Counted from the first letter of the stretch, positions 23,330 through 34,826 are shown. The stretch is 64,000 bases of DNA from Rhododendron vialii (GCF_030253575.1 NC_080568.1:29136001-29200000), one strand, 5' to 3'. A program made the numbers and translations. Notes: a model not told the origin generated them from the letters alone.

Positions 23330-23705
23330 CTAAGTCGCTTGAGTAGCTCTGGTAGTGTCTGTGGTGGTGGAAGCAAAAAGATACATAGGCCCTCTGTTGT
23401 ATTGCCCACTGCAACAAATCAAATTTTGAAAAATTAATTTTAGAATAATTAACTTATCAAAAAAGAGAGAGTCAAGATTGTGACTCACCATTTGCATGAG
23501 TTCTAACAATACAATAACGCCAGCGGCAATGCCGACCGGGATCCACAGAGAGGTTTGTAAGAAGGTCATATAAATGGTACTGCTCAGGCTGGTCACCACT
23601 GTTGCTAGCGCACTTGCAGAGTGGACATCCCCGAACAACGCCCAATTGCAGATTACCAAAGCCTAGACGGTGTTGACACCGATGATGACTGATAGAAACA
23701 GTCAT
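23330..23705 (-). pseudogene. Unidentified membrane-protein-like fragment with a stop codon
   Basis: One minus-strand frame reads SVIIGVNTV, a TAG stop, then ALVICNWALFGDVHSASALA and TFLQTSLWIPVGIAAGVIVL, followed by LELMQM. This is two or three hydrophobic segments. It ends at a good donor (ATG|GTGAGT near 23490), and a possible acceptor lies near 23409. I do not recognise the protein. Because of the stop and the transposon-rich setting, a gene relic is more likely than a working gene. Confidence 0.3.
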
Positions 23706-23717
23706 GGATTACACTGA

Positions 23718-23787
23718 GCCTTGGGATTTTGTGGGGTGAGGTGAACAAGGGTGCAAAACCAGTCATACATATGTCAAAACGGAGCGC
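23718..23787 (+). repeat. 70-bp direct repeat, left copy
   Basis: It begins gccttgggattttgtggggt and includes agtcatacatatgtcaa. It is nearly identical to 27459-27528. The two copies bracket the gypsy-derived block exactly. The left part is also similar to exon 1 of the S28 gene. Confidence 0.85.
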
Positions 23788-23788
23788 T

Positions 23789-24422
23789 GTAGGATCCGAT
23801 TTCTCTTTTCAAGACCCTTACGTGCCAGCTGAGTTCCCTATTATGTACGGCCAGCATCAGCAGCTGAGGGCGAATTCGCCAAACCAGAGGGAGGTATACA
23901 CGGCTCAACATCCAAGCCCATGGAGAAGGGCTAATCTCGAGAGGGAAATCCGTGACATACTAGAAAGTATACCAGGCTTTGACATCAGGAGCGAACCCTA
24001 TTACTCACATTATAGGGATATGGATAACCAGCTTCCGATTCCCACCCCAGACCGGAACCATGACTCTCCCAACATTCAGGAGGAGGATGGTTTTCTACTT
24101 CCGCAGTTAGCTGGGCCATCTCATCCTCCTCCTGAATGTTGGGAGAGTTATGGTTCCGGTCTGCGGTGGGAATCGGAGGCTGGTTATCCATATCCCTATA
24201 ATGTGAGTTATTGGGTTCGCTCCTGATGTCAAAGCCTGGTATACTTTCTAGTATGTCACGGATTTCCCTCTTGAGATTAGCCCTTTTCCATGGGCTTGGA
24301 TGCTGAGCCGTGTATACCTCCCTCTGATTTGGCAAATTCGCCCTCAGCTGTTGATGCTGGCCGTACATAATAGGGAACTCAGCTGGCACGTAAGGGTCTT
24401 GAAAAGAGAAATCGGATCCTAC
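23789..24422. repeat. Inverted duplication of gypsy gag region (hairpin)
   Basis: The left arm 23789-24089 and right arm 24122-24422 are reverse complements over 301 bp with about 11 mismatches by eye, mostly transitions. They are separated by 32 bp. Both arms encode the same peptide when read outward-in (VGSDFSFQDPYVPAEFPIMY and onward). The spacer continues the coding frame of the right arm only, so the right arm is the original and the left arm the inverted copy. Confidence 0.95.
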
Positions 24423-24491
24423 GGTGTTTTCCAAGAAGTCTTGCAATCTGCTCCATTCATCGGCTAGTTGGTCTGCAAACGTGGGGTCCAT
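24090..24491 (-). CDS. Gag-like N-terminal fragment of a Ty3/gypsy element
   Basis: The frame starts with ATG at 24491 (MDPTFADQLADEWSRLQDFL), 30 bp after the primer-binding site, where gag should begin. It runs about 130 codons to AQLTAEVEN and then enters the inverted copy, where it is no longer genuine coding. There is no capsid core or zinc knuckle, so it is only the amino end. The assignment as gag rests on its position. Confidence 0.65.
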
Positions 24492-24521
24492 CTAAAAAAA
24501 AAACAAGAAAATCACATACCT

Positions 24522-24534
24522 GGCTCTGATACCA
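24522..24534 (-). promoter_or_regulatory. Primer-binding site, initiator tRNA-Met type
   Basis: The minus strand reads TGGTATCAGAGCC, the standard plant retrotransposon primer site for initiator methionine tRNA, two bases after the LTR end. Confidence 0.9.
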
Positions 24535-24536
24535 TT

Positions 24537-26994
24537 TGTAACGCCCCGACTTTTCGGGAGCAAAATAAAATACTTTCTTACGAAATTTTTTCTAAATAAA
24601 TATAATTTTTCAGAATAAAGGTTTAATTATTACAATCTCAAGATAAATTTGTTAAATCAAAATACATTAACTCCAGAGCTGACTCTAGGCTTGATACGGA
24701 TCCCAAGCAAACTCGATCTCTGTCCCTAGTATTCCTTTTGTGTCTGACTGCTCCTCCATTGAATCCTGCACCCTCTGGCAAATTGATCGCCGAAGCAATC
24801 GATTTACCAGGATACAGACGTATCCGTGAGTGATAAATCACCCAGTAGAATAATCCAACCCAACTACCCCTCTTACCTTAACAGTTAGCAAGTAACAGGA
24901 TAATAAAGATACGAAAAGTAGAATAGAAATTCACAAACATCAGCTTATTACTATTCATTATTCTAATGTGAAATCTAAGATCCATCCGCGAGATCTTTCC
25001 TCCCCAATCGCTAGTCATGCTCGGTCTCATGAGATCACTTCCCTTTGCTGTCGCAGATACACCTAAGTTATATACCGAGTGTGCATCCTAATAACTACAA
25101 CAATGGAAAGCTTATCATGCCTGAATCATGCCTAGGGTTCGCTTATCTTATGTACCACTTCACAAACTACATCACAATCACCACTGGACACCCGTCAGTA
25201 TCAATTCATCACTGGACACCAGCCAGTTTTAATTCTCATCGCAAATCTCATCACAATCTCAAAATCTGCCTGCAGACAATCTCAAAATAAAAACTTTCCA
25301 GTTTATCCATTATCTAGCATCGTTTAGATGAATTCTATTTCGCATACCACCCCATGTCTCTATGGTCCAATCTAGCATTTAAATCAAGAGTTGGAGTAAT
25401 ATACAAATAATCACATCAAAAATTGAAATAAACAAAAAGCTAGAGAATCACGTAAGTTTTTATGAATGGACCGTTGTCCTTAATCTTGTATGGCCAATAA
25501 GTTAATTATTACAGGAAATCTTTATTTAATAAACATTATTATTATTTACCTATAAAATATTAGCTAAAACAATACAATCATAATATATATATATATCAAC
25601 TATGGGGCCGAACATTACAGTTAATCACCTCCGGGTATTGATTATAATATATAAAACCCGTATTATTAACATTCAGGACCAAAATATAAACTTAATAACT
25701 TCAGCGGTCAATTTTAACAACTTATACATGCATAAGGGCCAAACTTAACACACATATCAAACTAAAAGGGCTAAAGGGTAATTTTCAACCAAATTTTCAA
25801 ATCCCACTACGTGGGTTTACAGAATACAATCGGCAAAACAGAGGAAGATGGCCGGTTCCGGCCACACAACGTCGGGGTCGATTTTTTTCATTCCAGAACA
25901 TAAAATTCGTACGTAATCACTCAATATACTTAGGAGAAGGTAAGAGAGGGATTATAATACCTTTAATCTAGACAAAACGATTCGGTGGAATTCGGTGGGT
26001 TTTCGTTTGACAGCGAAAGATCGGTATTCTAGCAGTAACTTTGGACTGGAATAACTTGACCAAACCTTTTCCGTTTTGGACGATTCTTGTGTTTAACGCG
26101 AAAATCTTGAAACGCTCTACAACTTTTGTGAAGAAGTCGAAGCCCGAAAACCATTCGAACTAGGAGAAAAGTGAGGGTTTTCATAAGTCCTGTTTGCTGT
26201 TTAGAAACAGAAATCCGAAAATTTCACTGAACTTTAGACAGCGATAATTCTTTCAATCCTTGACTGTTTTGGGTGATTCTTGGGTCGAAATCGAAGCTCG
26301 TGAAGAAACTTAGGCCAAAAAAACTTAGGCCTAAAAACGACAGCAACTAGGAGAAAACAGACTGTGAATAGAGAGACGTGATATGGACGAAAAACGAAAG
26401 GGTGTGATCCCTCTTTTCTTGTTTTTTTTTGTTTTTATAGTGGACTAGGAGTGTTGTATTGCGAGAGGGGAGAGAGGTATTTATAGAGGTGGGGTGGAGT
26501 GGGGTGCAAAGAGGAAGGAGATAAGGTCGAATTTAATGATTTGGAAAAGATAAAAAGTTTAGCCTAAAAAAATAGAAATAGGGGGATGGTTTCCTTGGGG
26601 AGAAAGAAAAAGAATTATTGGAGAGAGAGAGAGAGATAGACGGCTGGGAGAGGGAGAGGGAGAGGGAGAGGGCCGAGATATTTGTTTTTGATAAAGGGGT
26701 GATGAACGGATCAAAAAAAATAAAGGGGTGATGAAAAAAATACATATAAGGAAATTTTGATAACTCAATTTAAACTAATATAGAGTATAATCTATAATTA
26801 TCTAACTAACTTTATAAGGAAATAATTTTTTTGTATAAGATTATAATTTAACTTATTTAAATTTTTGGATCATCATAACATACGGGTAAATATATATATA
26901 TATATATATATTGACAGATACTAGTCAGTTTAAAAATACAAGATATAAATTTTTATTCAAAAAAAAAATTAGTGAAAAAATTAGAGTCGTTACA
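24537..26994 (-). mobile_element. Ty3/gypsy LTR, about 2.46 kb
   Basis: On the minus strand it runs from TGTAACGACTC at 26994 to GGGGCGTTACA at 24537, the usual TG..CA ends. Upstream is a polypurine tract (GTTAAGGAGGG) and downstream a primer-binding site, so the single LTR serves as pol-LTR-gag. The interior has a GA-rich stretch (about 26611-26675), an (AT)n run near 26890 and no long open frame. Only one LTR copy is in the window. Confidence 0.85.
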
Positions 26995-27000
26995 ACATAC

Positions 27001-27458
27001 CCTCCTTAACAAAATTTCGTCCTCGAAATTAGGGTGAAAGTTCTGGTGGAAACCGACGAAGGTAGTTTACGTGCATAATATCTTATCGCTCCCAAGTTGA
27101 TTCCTTAACTCCTCAATGTTGCCAAAAGATTCGGACGGGTTGAATGGTTTTGCGTTGGATGCACTTCTCACTATAATCATGGATCTCTACGGGCTGTTTT
27201 CTTGAGAGTGACGTCTTTGTTGAGAGTGACGGTTTTCCCAGTTTGAAAGGCCAGTGGTCTACTGACTCAGCACTGCCAAAAGTCGTTGAAAGATGATCTT
27301 AACCTTTTCTGTTGTCCCTCAAACTAACACTGGTTCTAATAGGCTTGTTTCTCCTAATTTTGTCCAACAAACTGGGGATCGACAAGGATGCCCATACAAA
27401 ACTTCGTATGGTGTCATTTCTATGCTGGTTTGATCGCTGATAGCTAATGAAATCACAT
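27001..27458 (-). pseudogene. Ty3/gypsy integrase C-terminal remnant
   Basis: The minus strand encodes MTPYEVLYGHPCRSPVCW, then KLGETSLLEPVLV and a stop; after a deletion it has traces of PVRIFWQH, ESTWER and the terminal phrase before GGACGAAATTTTGTTAAGGA. This is the conserved end of gypsy pol. Several frameshifts and stops make it non-functional. Confidence 0.85.
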
Positions 27459-27528
27459 GCCTTGGGATTTTGTGGGGTGAGGTGGACAAGGGTGCAAAAC
27501 CAGTCATACATATGTCAACATGAAGCGC
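27459..27528 (+). repeat. 70-bp direct repeat, right copy
   Basis: This copy matches 23718-23787 and starts immediately after the integrase remnant. Confidence 0.85.
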
Positions 27529-27529
27529 C

Positions 27530-28140
27530 TACGTACAAAAGTAGAGCGCCAAAATCAACATCACATGTGAAATCACCACGCAAATTAATCAGAATTGGGC
27601 CTAAGCCTAAATTATGTTTCCATAATTCCAAAGTCCAACCCAAATGGTGAGGGTCTCCGACTCGTTCCAGTCCTTTTGTGGATATGGTGGGCTACTTTAA
27701 TTACCAGTTAGATAGATCCAATCCAAAAGGCCGACACAGAAGTCCCATAACGAGGCTGGATGGAGTACTAATAGCTGAAAAGGTCAAAAATAATCAGAAG
27801 ACATTTTTTTAGGTGAAAGAGCAAGATTTTCAATATATTGACAAGGAAAAAACTACAACACCATAAAAGGAAAAAAGAAAACAATACCTGAACAAATGCA
27901 CAGACAAAAAGCAAGAGCCGTCAATATAGAAGCTTCGGTGTTGGAAACCTGCACCATTCCGGTCACGAAAGTGATATTGGAAAAACCCGGCATGGTGGTG
28001 ATCAACGAAAAAGTGCAAGGAATTAGGGAGATCGAAATGGTGTCGACAACGTACATATTCTGCATGTTTTACTGTTTTATTTGAAGCCACCAATTACCGA
28101 CCATTCAATATTCCAACTTGTAGTGGGAGTTACTGTGGCC
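27530..28140. other. Intergenic, nothing recognised
   Basis: Overlapping frames at 27830-28093 include a hydrophobic stretch, but I recognise no protein. Confidence 0.35.
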
Positions 28141-28149
28141 TTATATTTT

Positions 28150-28619
28150 TCCTACAATTGAATCTGACTGCCCAAAATCAAATCCTCCAAATCCCTCACT
28201 TCAGGAAGAACACAATGCATCTTTCGAAACATCAAACACTGTTTCTGAATAACATCCACTCCCATGGACTCCCATGATCATCCAATTGCAAGATACCATA
28301 TTTGGCTCGATCCTTTTTTCTCCATGTCCTCAAAGACCTCCTTTACATCACTCTCATGTCCTACCCGAGCATAGCCCGAAACTAAAGCAATCCAAGAAAT
28401 CACGTCTGGTTTAGACATTTCATTGAGCAGTTTATGGGCATCCTTTAATTGACTGCATTTGACATTTATGTGAACCAAGGACGACGGAACAAAGGGATCT
28501 GAACCGAACCCGGATACCGACGCAATGCCATCCAGCTTTGAGGTTAGATAGAGCAGTGCATGATTTGCCACTTTGGGGAAGATAAAGGCATTCGTGAAAA
28601 TAAACTGAGTTTTGAGCAA
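28150..28619 (-). pseudogene. PPR gene fragment
   Basis: The minus strand encodes AHKLLNEMSKPDVISWIALV, then SGYARVGHESDVKEVFEDME, which is one PPR motif and part of the next. After a frameshift near 28290 it continues with CLMFRKMHC and LEDLILGSQIQ, typical of the following PPR units. The frame change and lack of the rest of the array mark it as a pseudogene. It resembles a different PPR gene (At1g20230-like) from the intact one at 2032-3678. Confidence 0.75.
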
Positions 28620-28968
28620 GCATAGATCAGGGAGTGAATCCAGGTGTAGAGTTTGTATGTATCAGCGAAATCAGAGGTGAGGTGATAGACGTAGAGTGAG
28701 AGGAAAATCTTTGAAACACAAAATAACTATCATCAAGTATTTATATATGTTCTGGGAGAATCGTGTTCCATTAGCGCGAGTTTCGTATTTGGCTCAACCT
28801 CGCGTCTTGAACCTGGGATCTGTGTTATGACAAAAGCATGTTCGCGGGAAACGCTTTAGGCAGGAGCCAAAAAAAGCCCGAACGCGGATGTATAAAACAC
28901 GAGTTTGGTTTTCACTAGACTTCGCATTTTAACCTGCGAAGTATGAAGAAGAAGATTTCTATCCCTTA

Positions 28969-29372
28969 TTTGGTAATTTTCAAACTTATTTTGGAGTTAT
29001 TTTGATGATCTGGTTTGTCCATTTTGACGATATTGTCCATTAAAATTATTGTGTACAACATGAAGTCAATCGGATACCTGATGGTATTTAATCGGAGAAG
29101 ATATATCTCGAAAAAAAATGAAAAAAAGAAAGCTAGCCACACTTGATTACAACCTTATATAACGTGAGTAGACTTCTCCGCCATTTTTGGCAATTTCGAC
29201 CTTATTTTAGAATTGATTTGAAGATCCGATTCGTCCGTATTGTAGAGCTTGTTTATTAAAATGATTTTAAAAAATATCAAGTAAATCGAATGCCTAATGG
29301 TATTTGATCAGAGAAGATATACACCGAAAAAAAATGATAGAAAGTTAGGTGCGCACACTTGATTACAACCCG
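28969..29372. repeat. Diverged tandem duplication of about 215 bp
   Basis: 28969-29157 and 29187-29372 share gatggtatttaatcggagaa (with changes), a run of A with tgaaaaaaagaaag, and cacacttgattacaaccc. No coding role is visible. Confidence 0.7.
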
Positions 29373-30198
29373 GAAGTTTTTTTTTCTTTCTCAAAAGGCC
29401 TTTTTGGTCGTAGTCCGTTTTGATCAAAAGTCGACCTCGCCGCCGATCCGAGTTCCGATCACTGAGTCAGCCGGTAGAGGTGTGTCAGCGACGCAGCGTG
29501 TCTGATTTGGCTATCAGAAATAGACCCACATCTTAAGCCTCAGAGCGTCCGATTTCGCGGCCAAGAATGTGAGTAACAATCTAATTAATAGCTTTGTGGG
29601 TTTTGATTTTATGTGGATTACGGTGTTAGAAATTGGCCCAAGGTACTGATCGACTGCAAATTAAGCACATATAATGAGGTTTTTGTGGGTACTTTGAATC
29701 CTCTTTTAAAATTTTGGATACCTGTTGTGAAATGAAAATGGTGTTGGAAGGAAAAAAAAGATTAAATTTGAGTTAATCACTACCCTTTCAAATAAGATAA
29801 GATAGAGAAACACAAAGGATAATTGGAAAAGAAGGGGGGGAGGGGGGAATTATTGAAATGATGTGTGCAGCTCATTCCAGAGAAAGTGAAATTAGGCATT
29901 GAGCTCTCTCACCAACGTACAAGTGAACTTCAAAATTGTATGGCATGAATATTGAGGTTGTATCGAAAGGAAACGTATTTTCCATTCCAAGTGTTCTTCG
30001 ACAAAGAGGAAGGAGACGGGAGTAAAGAAAAGGAAGAGAAAATGGATTCCTCAGGATGACTAAATATGAATTCTTGAGCTGTGTGAGGGACACTAAACTC
30101 TGAAACCGAAGAAGAAGGATCTGGTTTCTCAGATAAAAATGATACAAGAGTAGAGATAGGTTTCGTTTAGTGGTATGAATCTTACGTTAGAACGAGGA
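29373..30198. other. Intergenic, nothing recognised
   Basis: A GC-richer patch lies around 29440-29560. A 91-codon minus frame at 29872-30147 has no recognisable domain. Confidence 0.35.
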
Positions 30199-31385
30199 GA
30201 TTAGGCTCCTCTGGCATATTTCCTCATAAAATAATCTTATTACAAAGTCTCCAATAGTATCATGATTATTTTGTTTGTGTGATGGCAAGGAAGAAGTAAC
30301 ACCTTAGGAAGAAAAGGAGACACAGATCATAGTAGTACAACATGAGGTGGAGTATGCACTTACATATTCAGTTTGCTTTGGTGTCCAGCTTGATGAATTG
30401 CATGATAACTGTTTTGGCGCTGTTTTTCTTTCGAGTTCATGACTGCCATTATATTGTAAACTTGTACACTCCTCTTATAGTCTATGGTCCACCTTCTCAT
30501 CATGAAGAAAGAGTGTTAAATATGAAGCTTCTGTGCTGCAGCTAATGGAGTATGATTTTGTTTCACTTGAGAACTCTTCTTCAAAAAGCTAACAACAATG
30601 GTTTCATTCTCACAAAGAAATTCTATCCGAAGTTGTAGGATCATTTTGACACCCTAAGAACTTTTAGAGTTTATTTTCGATTGAATATGGATCTCTCGAA
30701 ATCATCCCTGCATCATCTGAGGTGTTCCTCAAAAGTCTTAACAGATGTTTAAGCTAAATGGTTGAACTGCTTATTTTTGTACTCAACAGACCACCTCCAC
30801 CCCTAGCAAATTTGAGCTATCACCAATTCAGAATTGGATGGCCTCAAATTGGAGCCTATATCAAGAGAATACTAGAGTTTAGGCCCTCCAGCATATTCCA
30901 TCATAAAGATTCTTAATCCAGAGGCTCCATTCTTGTATATCATGGTTATTTCCTTTGTGCTATAATAAGGTAAAGTAACTTCTTACATGGAAAACGAGAC
31001 GTAGATCAAAGTACTACAATATGAAATGGAGTATGTATGTAAGTAGCTATTACGGTGTAATTTTGCTTTTAGGTCCAACTACAACAATTTGCTTGCTTGA
31101 TAACTGTTTTGGTTCAGCTTTTTCTATCTGATTGATGACTTGCCATTGTAGCATGGTTACGCTATGGTATATCTTCTACATGCTGATTGCCCATTTCAGA
31201 AGCTACCAATAATGGTTTTATCCTCCCAAAAAACTGTATCCAATGTTGTGCGATCATTTTGACACTGCTGGAACTTCAAAAGATTGTGTTTGATTGATTG
31301 CAGAACACTCAAAATCACTCCTGCATCATCTGAGATGATCTTCCTCAGAAGTTCTGTCAGCTGTTTCAAGCTTGATAAATATATT
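30199..31385. repeat. Segmental tandem duplication of about 0.55 kb
   Basis: 30199-30760 and 30877-31385 align along their length. Shared anchors are ttaggc..tcc..catatt, ttgataactgttttgg, atcattttgacac and tcctgcatcatctgag. Divergence is considerable, so the duplication is old. Confidence 0.7.
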
Positions 31386-31394
31386 CAAGACTAA

Positions 31395-32286
31395 ATGACA
31401 TGAATACATTAGCACATCTCCCTTTCGCCGACGACTCTTTGATTTTCTGCAAGGCAGTGGGAGAAGATTGTGCAGTGGTTAAACAAATTCTGGAATCATA
31501 TAGGGCATCCGGTTAGCAAGTGAATATCCGAAAATCCTCAATTTTTTTTAGCTTGAACACGACAGTTGAAAGAAGAATGGAGTGCCGAGTAATCCTGGGA
31601 TTTGGTACTCGTTCAGCAAATACTTGGGGTTGCCTTATATCATCGGAAGATCCAAGAGGGCAGCGTTGATGTACATCAAGGAAAGGGTGTTGAGCAAAAT
31701 CAAAGGGTGGAAAGGGGAACTCCTGAATCCTGCTGGAAAAGAGGTTTTAACCAAATCAGTCCTCTTGGCGCTGCCCACTTGTGCTATGGCCTGTGTTAAA
31801 ATTCGCCTTGGCATGTTTAAGATGTCGAATTCAAATATAGCTCAATTATTTGGAGTGGAGCTAAGGACACAAGGAAAATTCACTGTATTCAGAGCCAAAT
31901 CAGGTGCATTTGAAGGAAGCAGTTGAGCCAAAAAACCAGGGGATGATTCAGTCTAATCAGTGGAGTCCACCAGCCCTGGGCATCCTTAAGATTAAAGTTG
32001 ATGGAAGCCTTCAATTCTATGATTGGTGAAGGGGGAGTTGGAGTTGCAATGAGAGATGCGTTGGGCCGGTAATTTGCGAAGAGCAGAAGCTTTTCAATTG
32101 GCAATGCTACAGCGGTGGACACGGTTGAAGCTTTGGGGTTTCAATTTTGTGGTTTTGATGGCAAAGAACTATGGCAGGATGGAGTGTATTTTGGAAGGGT
32201 ATGCTCACAGCATTGCTCAGATGCTGCGAGGAAGGATTAGTGCCAAGGCCCGCTTGCGAGTGACCATCGGAGAATGTCTAATTTAG
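31395..32286 (+). pseudogene. L1-type LINE relic: reverse transcriptase end plus RNase H
   Basis: Broken plus frames encode LPFADDSLIFCKAVGED (the reverse transcriptase active-site FADD), SKYLGLPYIIGRSKRAALMY, KIKGWKGELLNPAGKEVLTK and ALPTCAMACVKI. They are followed by SPPALGILKIKVDGSLQF, the start of the RNase H domain of plant LINEs. Multiple stops and frame changes show it is dead. Confidence 0.88.
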
Positions 32287-32289
32287 TTC

Positions 32290-33248
32290 ATTTTCTTCAG
32301 TGTTGTTCTTTTTATTTTGTTTCTCGCAATTGTAACAGGGTAACTCATGAATCATGAGATAGCTAAATATGCCCTATCCGCTGAGACTTCTATGTCATGG
32401 CAAGGAGATTTCCCAAGCTGGATTCATATTTTCCCTTAGTCCCAACGTGGAGGGTCTGCCTTTGACTGAAACGGGGATGAGAATAATCGAGGTACGCGTA
32501 AACTGACCCAGACACCCTTAAAAACCTAGAACCATGATCGAGAGTAGATCGACGCTAAATGAGTTATGAGCATAAAAACAGATTAAATCCGAGACACACC
32601 CTAGCTAACAACTGATACCATTGATCAATGCTCCGCTGAATTTGAAATAGACTATAGAATAACCGATATGATTGAAATTTCTTGGAAAGTACTGACATTT
32701 TTTCCCTATAATGGCATTATCTGTTCCAATTGTAGAGTCTCTTTCAAGAGGCTGCAGGCTTCTTTTTCAAGTGATGATGATGATGATCACAAAATCAAGG
32801 AAAGTAATGTTTTTGGAGCCCTTTCCTTTTCCTTCATCCTAGCACCAAATGATTTTTGGTCCTACACCCATTGCTCATATGTTTGCTTGTCCCACGCGCG
32901 CGCGCACACAGATACAAGTATAGATAAATGTCTCATATATGTGTGTGTCTTGGAAAAAGATAGCTTCAATGGTTAATTTGGATCCCCATCTCCCCCTTGC
33001 TACTCTTTTGTTTTGGTTTGGTTCTCTCATGTTGGGCTATATCAGCCCTCATATTTTGAGAACTCAATTGCATCTTCTCTCTTCGATGTACTCTTATCGA
33101 GTTTTTATAAAATACTTCTTTTGCTAATCAAGAAGAAAAAAAAAAAAGCTTTAATGGGCTTTTAAGGGGATGGGAAGGTTCTGATGTAAAACTCGCAAAA
33201 AGGCACATTATATATGTCACAATGGCTTTGCTGGTTGAGAACTTCTAC
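32290..33248. other. Intergenic, nothing recognised
   Basis: Short plus-strand frames at 32668-32976 and 32939-33127 show no domain. A (CG)n/(CA)n microsatellite, gcgcgcgcaca, sits near 32896. Confidence 0.35.
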
Positions 33249-33250
33249 TA

Positions 33251-33465
33251 CTCCCTCCGTCCCTAAATAAGTGTCCGGCGCGCAAAACTAGGCTTTACAA
33301 AACATGCATATTTTCTATTAAAAAATTTAATTTTTTTTCACAATCTAATAGAACTCATTGCTATCTATTGATTTGTGAAAAAAAATTAATTTTTTTAGCC
33401 AAACAAATGCATCTTTTTGAAGGCCTAGTTTTGCGCGCCGGACACTTATTTAGGGACGGAGGGAG
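33251..33465. mobile_element. Stowaway-type MITE
   Basis: The ends are ctccctccgtccctaaataa and its mirror ttatttagggacggagggag, with arms of about 45 bp and TA on both sides (33249-33250 and 33466-33467). Confidence 0.95.
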
Positions 33466-33467
33466 TA

Positions 33468-34375
33468 TAATTTATTACTATAATCTCTTCTTAAAAAAAC
33501 AATTTAAACAACTTTTTTTTTTTCAAAATCTGCTCGTTTCGTTTCGTTTTTTTTTTTTATTTGAAATGCATGTATGTATTTGCAAATTCTTATTTTTATT
33601 GTGGGAAAACATTTTGTTGTTGAAAAAAAGTACTTTCAGTGTGTATATAAGTGTAAAGTACCTAAAAAAATTGATTTGAATTTTATTATTAAAAATTCAG
33701 TTCACAAGATGAATGCGGAGACAATATTTTGAACAAATAGAATGAAAGGAAAAATTACATGTTGTACATAATGAGATAGCCTTATATAGTGTTGTATACC
33801 CGGGGGGGCAGGTTGATCATCAAGCTCGAGTAACCTGGTTTACAAATATAATTGGACGAGTTCGAGTGAAACTGATCATCAATCTAGCTTGAAACAGTGT
33901 TCAAGATTTGTCGTCTAGGTAACCAGTCGATCTCAAACGAGCTTCTGCCAAAACAAACGCAACTATAACTCAAGTAACTTCGTTTGTTTTACAGTATGTA
34001 GACTACATCGAACCAAATTAAACACCCAAAAATTGCATCTCACAAATACCATCACACCATTTAGGATGTGATCCTTAATTTCTAGTAATTGCCAATTATA
34101 GGGAATCCAAAATGTACAAACAAATTAAGTGAGCTTTGCTTTTAATTAATTTCTTTCATCCACCAAGAGATCCTTAGACCATGAAGCCTAGGCCTTCTCG
34201 GATTACCCAAGTTAGTTTAGTAGGAGAAATATCTTGTCACAAATAATTGCATTACTTAACTTCAATAAGTGGTTATTACAAGCTAGCTTGTTTCAACACC
34301 TCAATGGAACTTTCAAGATTCCATACAAGCATGCATGGCCCCCGTGAATTAATCCATGCACCCACCCAATCCAGG
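33468..34375. other. Intergenic, nothing recognised
   Basis: T-rich sequence with homopolymer runs. No gene or element is supported. Confidence 0.35.
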
Positions 34376-34555
34376 ACGAGGAGGCTGTGTTGTGCAGTGT
34401 GTTGCGCACCATCTAGACCATCTGTCTCAGTAATCAATAATCCGGATTAAAATGAAACTTTTTCGAGAAAAAGTTAAACTCTTCCCCGAAAAAGTTTTTT
34501 AAATCTAGACCATCCATAACACTTTTGAACGGTTGAGATCGCACAGCACCCACGC

Positions 34556-34769
34556 CCCCGGTCCCCCAACGCACTAACTTATAACTCAAAAGTTGCTATT
34601 GGGGTGGTCCTTGAGAAGAGAAAACGTTCCATGTCTAATCATGAAACATTAGGTGATGACACCCGGTCCCCCAATGCACTAACTTATAACTCAAAAGTTG
34701 CTATTGGGGTGGTGCCTTGAGAAGAGAAAACGTTCCATGTCTAATCATGAAACATTAGGTGATAACACT
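34556..34769. repeat. Recent tandem duplication, two copies of about 106 bp
   Basis: The unit cccggtcccccaacgcacta through catgaaacattaggtgat is repeated almost perfectly. A third, diverged half-copy is at 35867-35920 (gtgccttgagaagaaaaacc). Confidence 0.92.
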
Positions 34770-34826
34770 GTTTTTTCTTTGAGAATAACTTGTTCACGGA
34801 GGAGCCGTGATTCACAGAGCTGACGG

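Noticed and set aside
23780-24226. Plus-strand open frame of 165 codons as a separate gene
   Set aside because: It is the inverted copy of the gag segment plus its read-through into the opposite arm; there is no independent gene.
28278-28619. Intact small PPR gene
   Set aside because: The frame covers barely one and a half repeats and the rest of the family sequence continues in a different frame, so it is a pseudogene.
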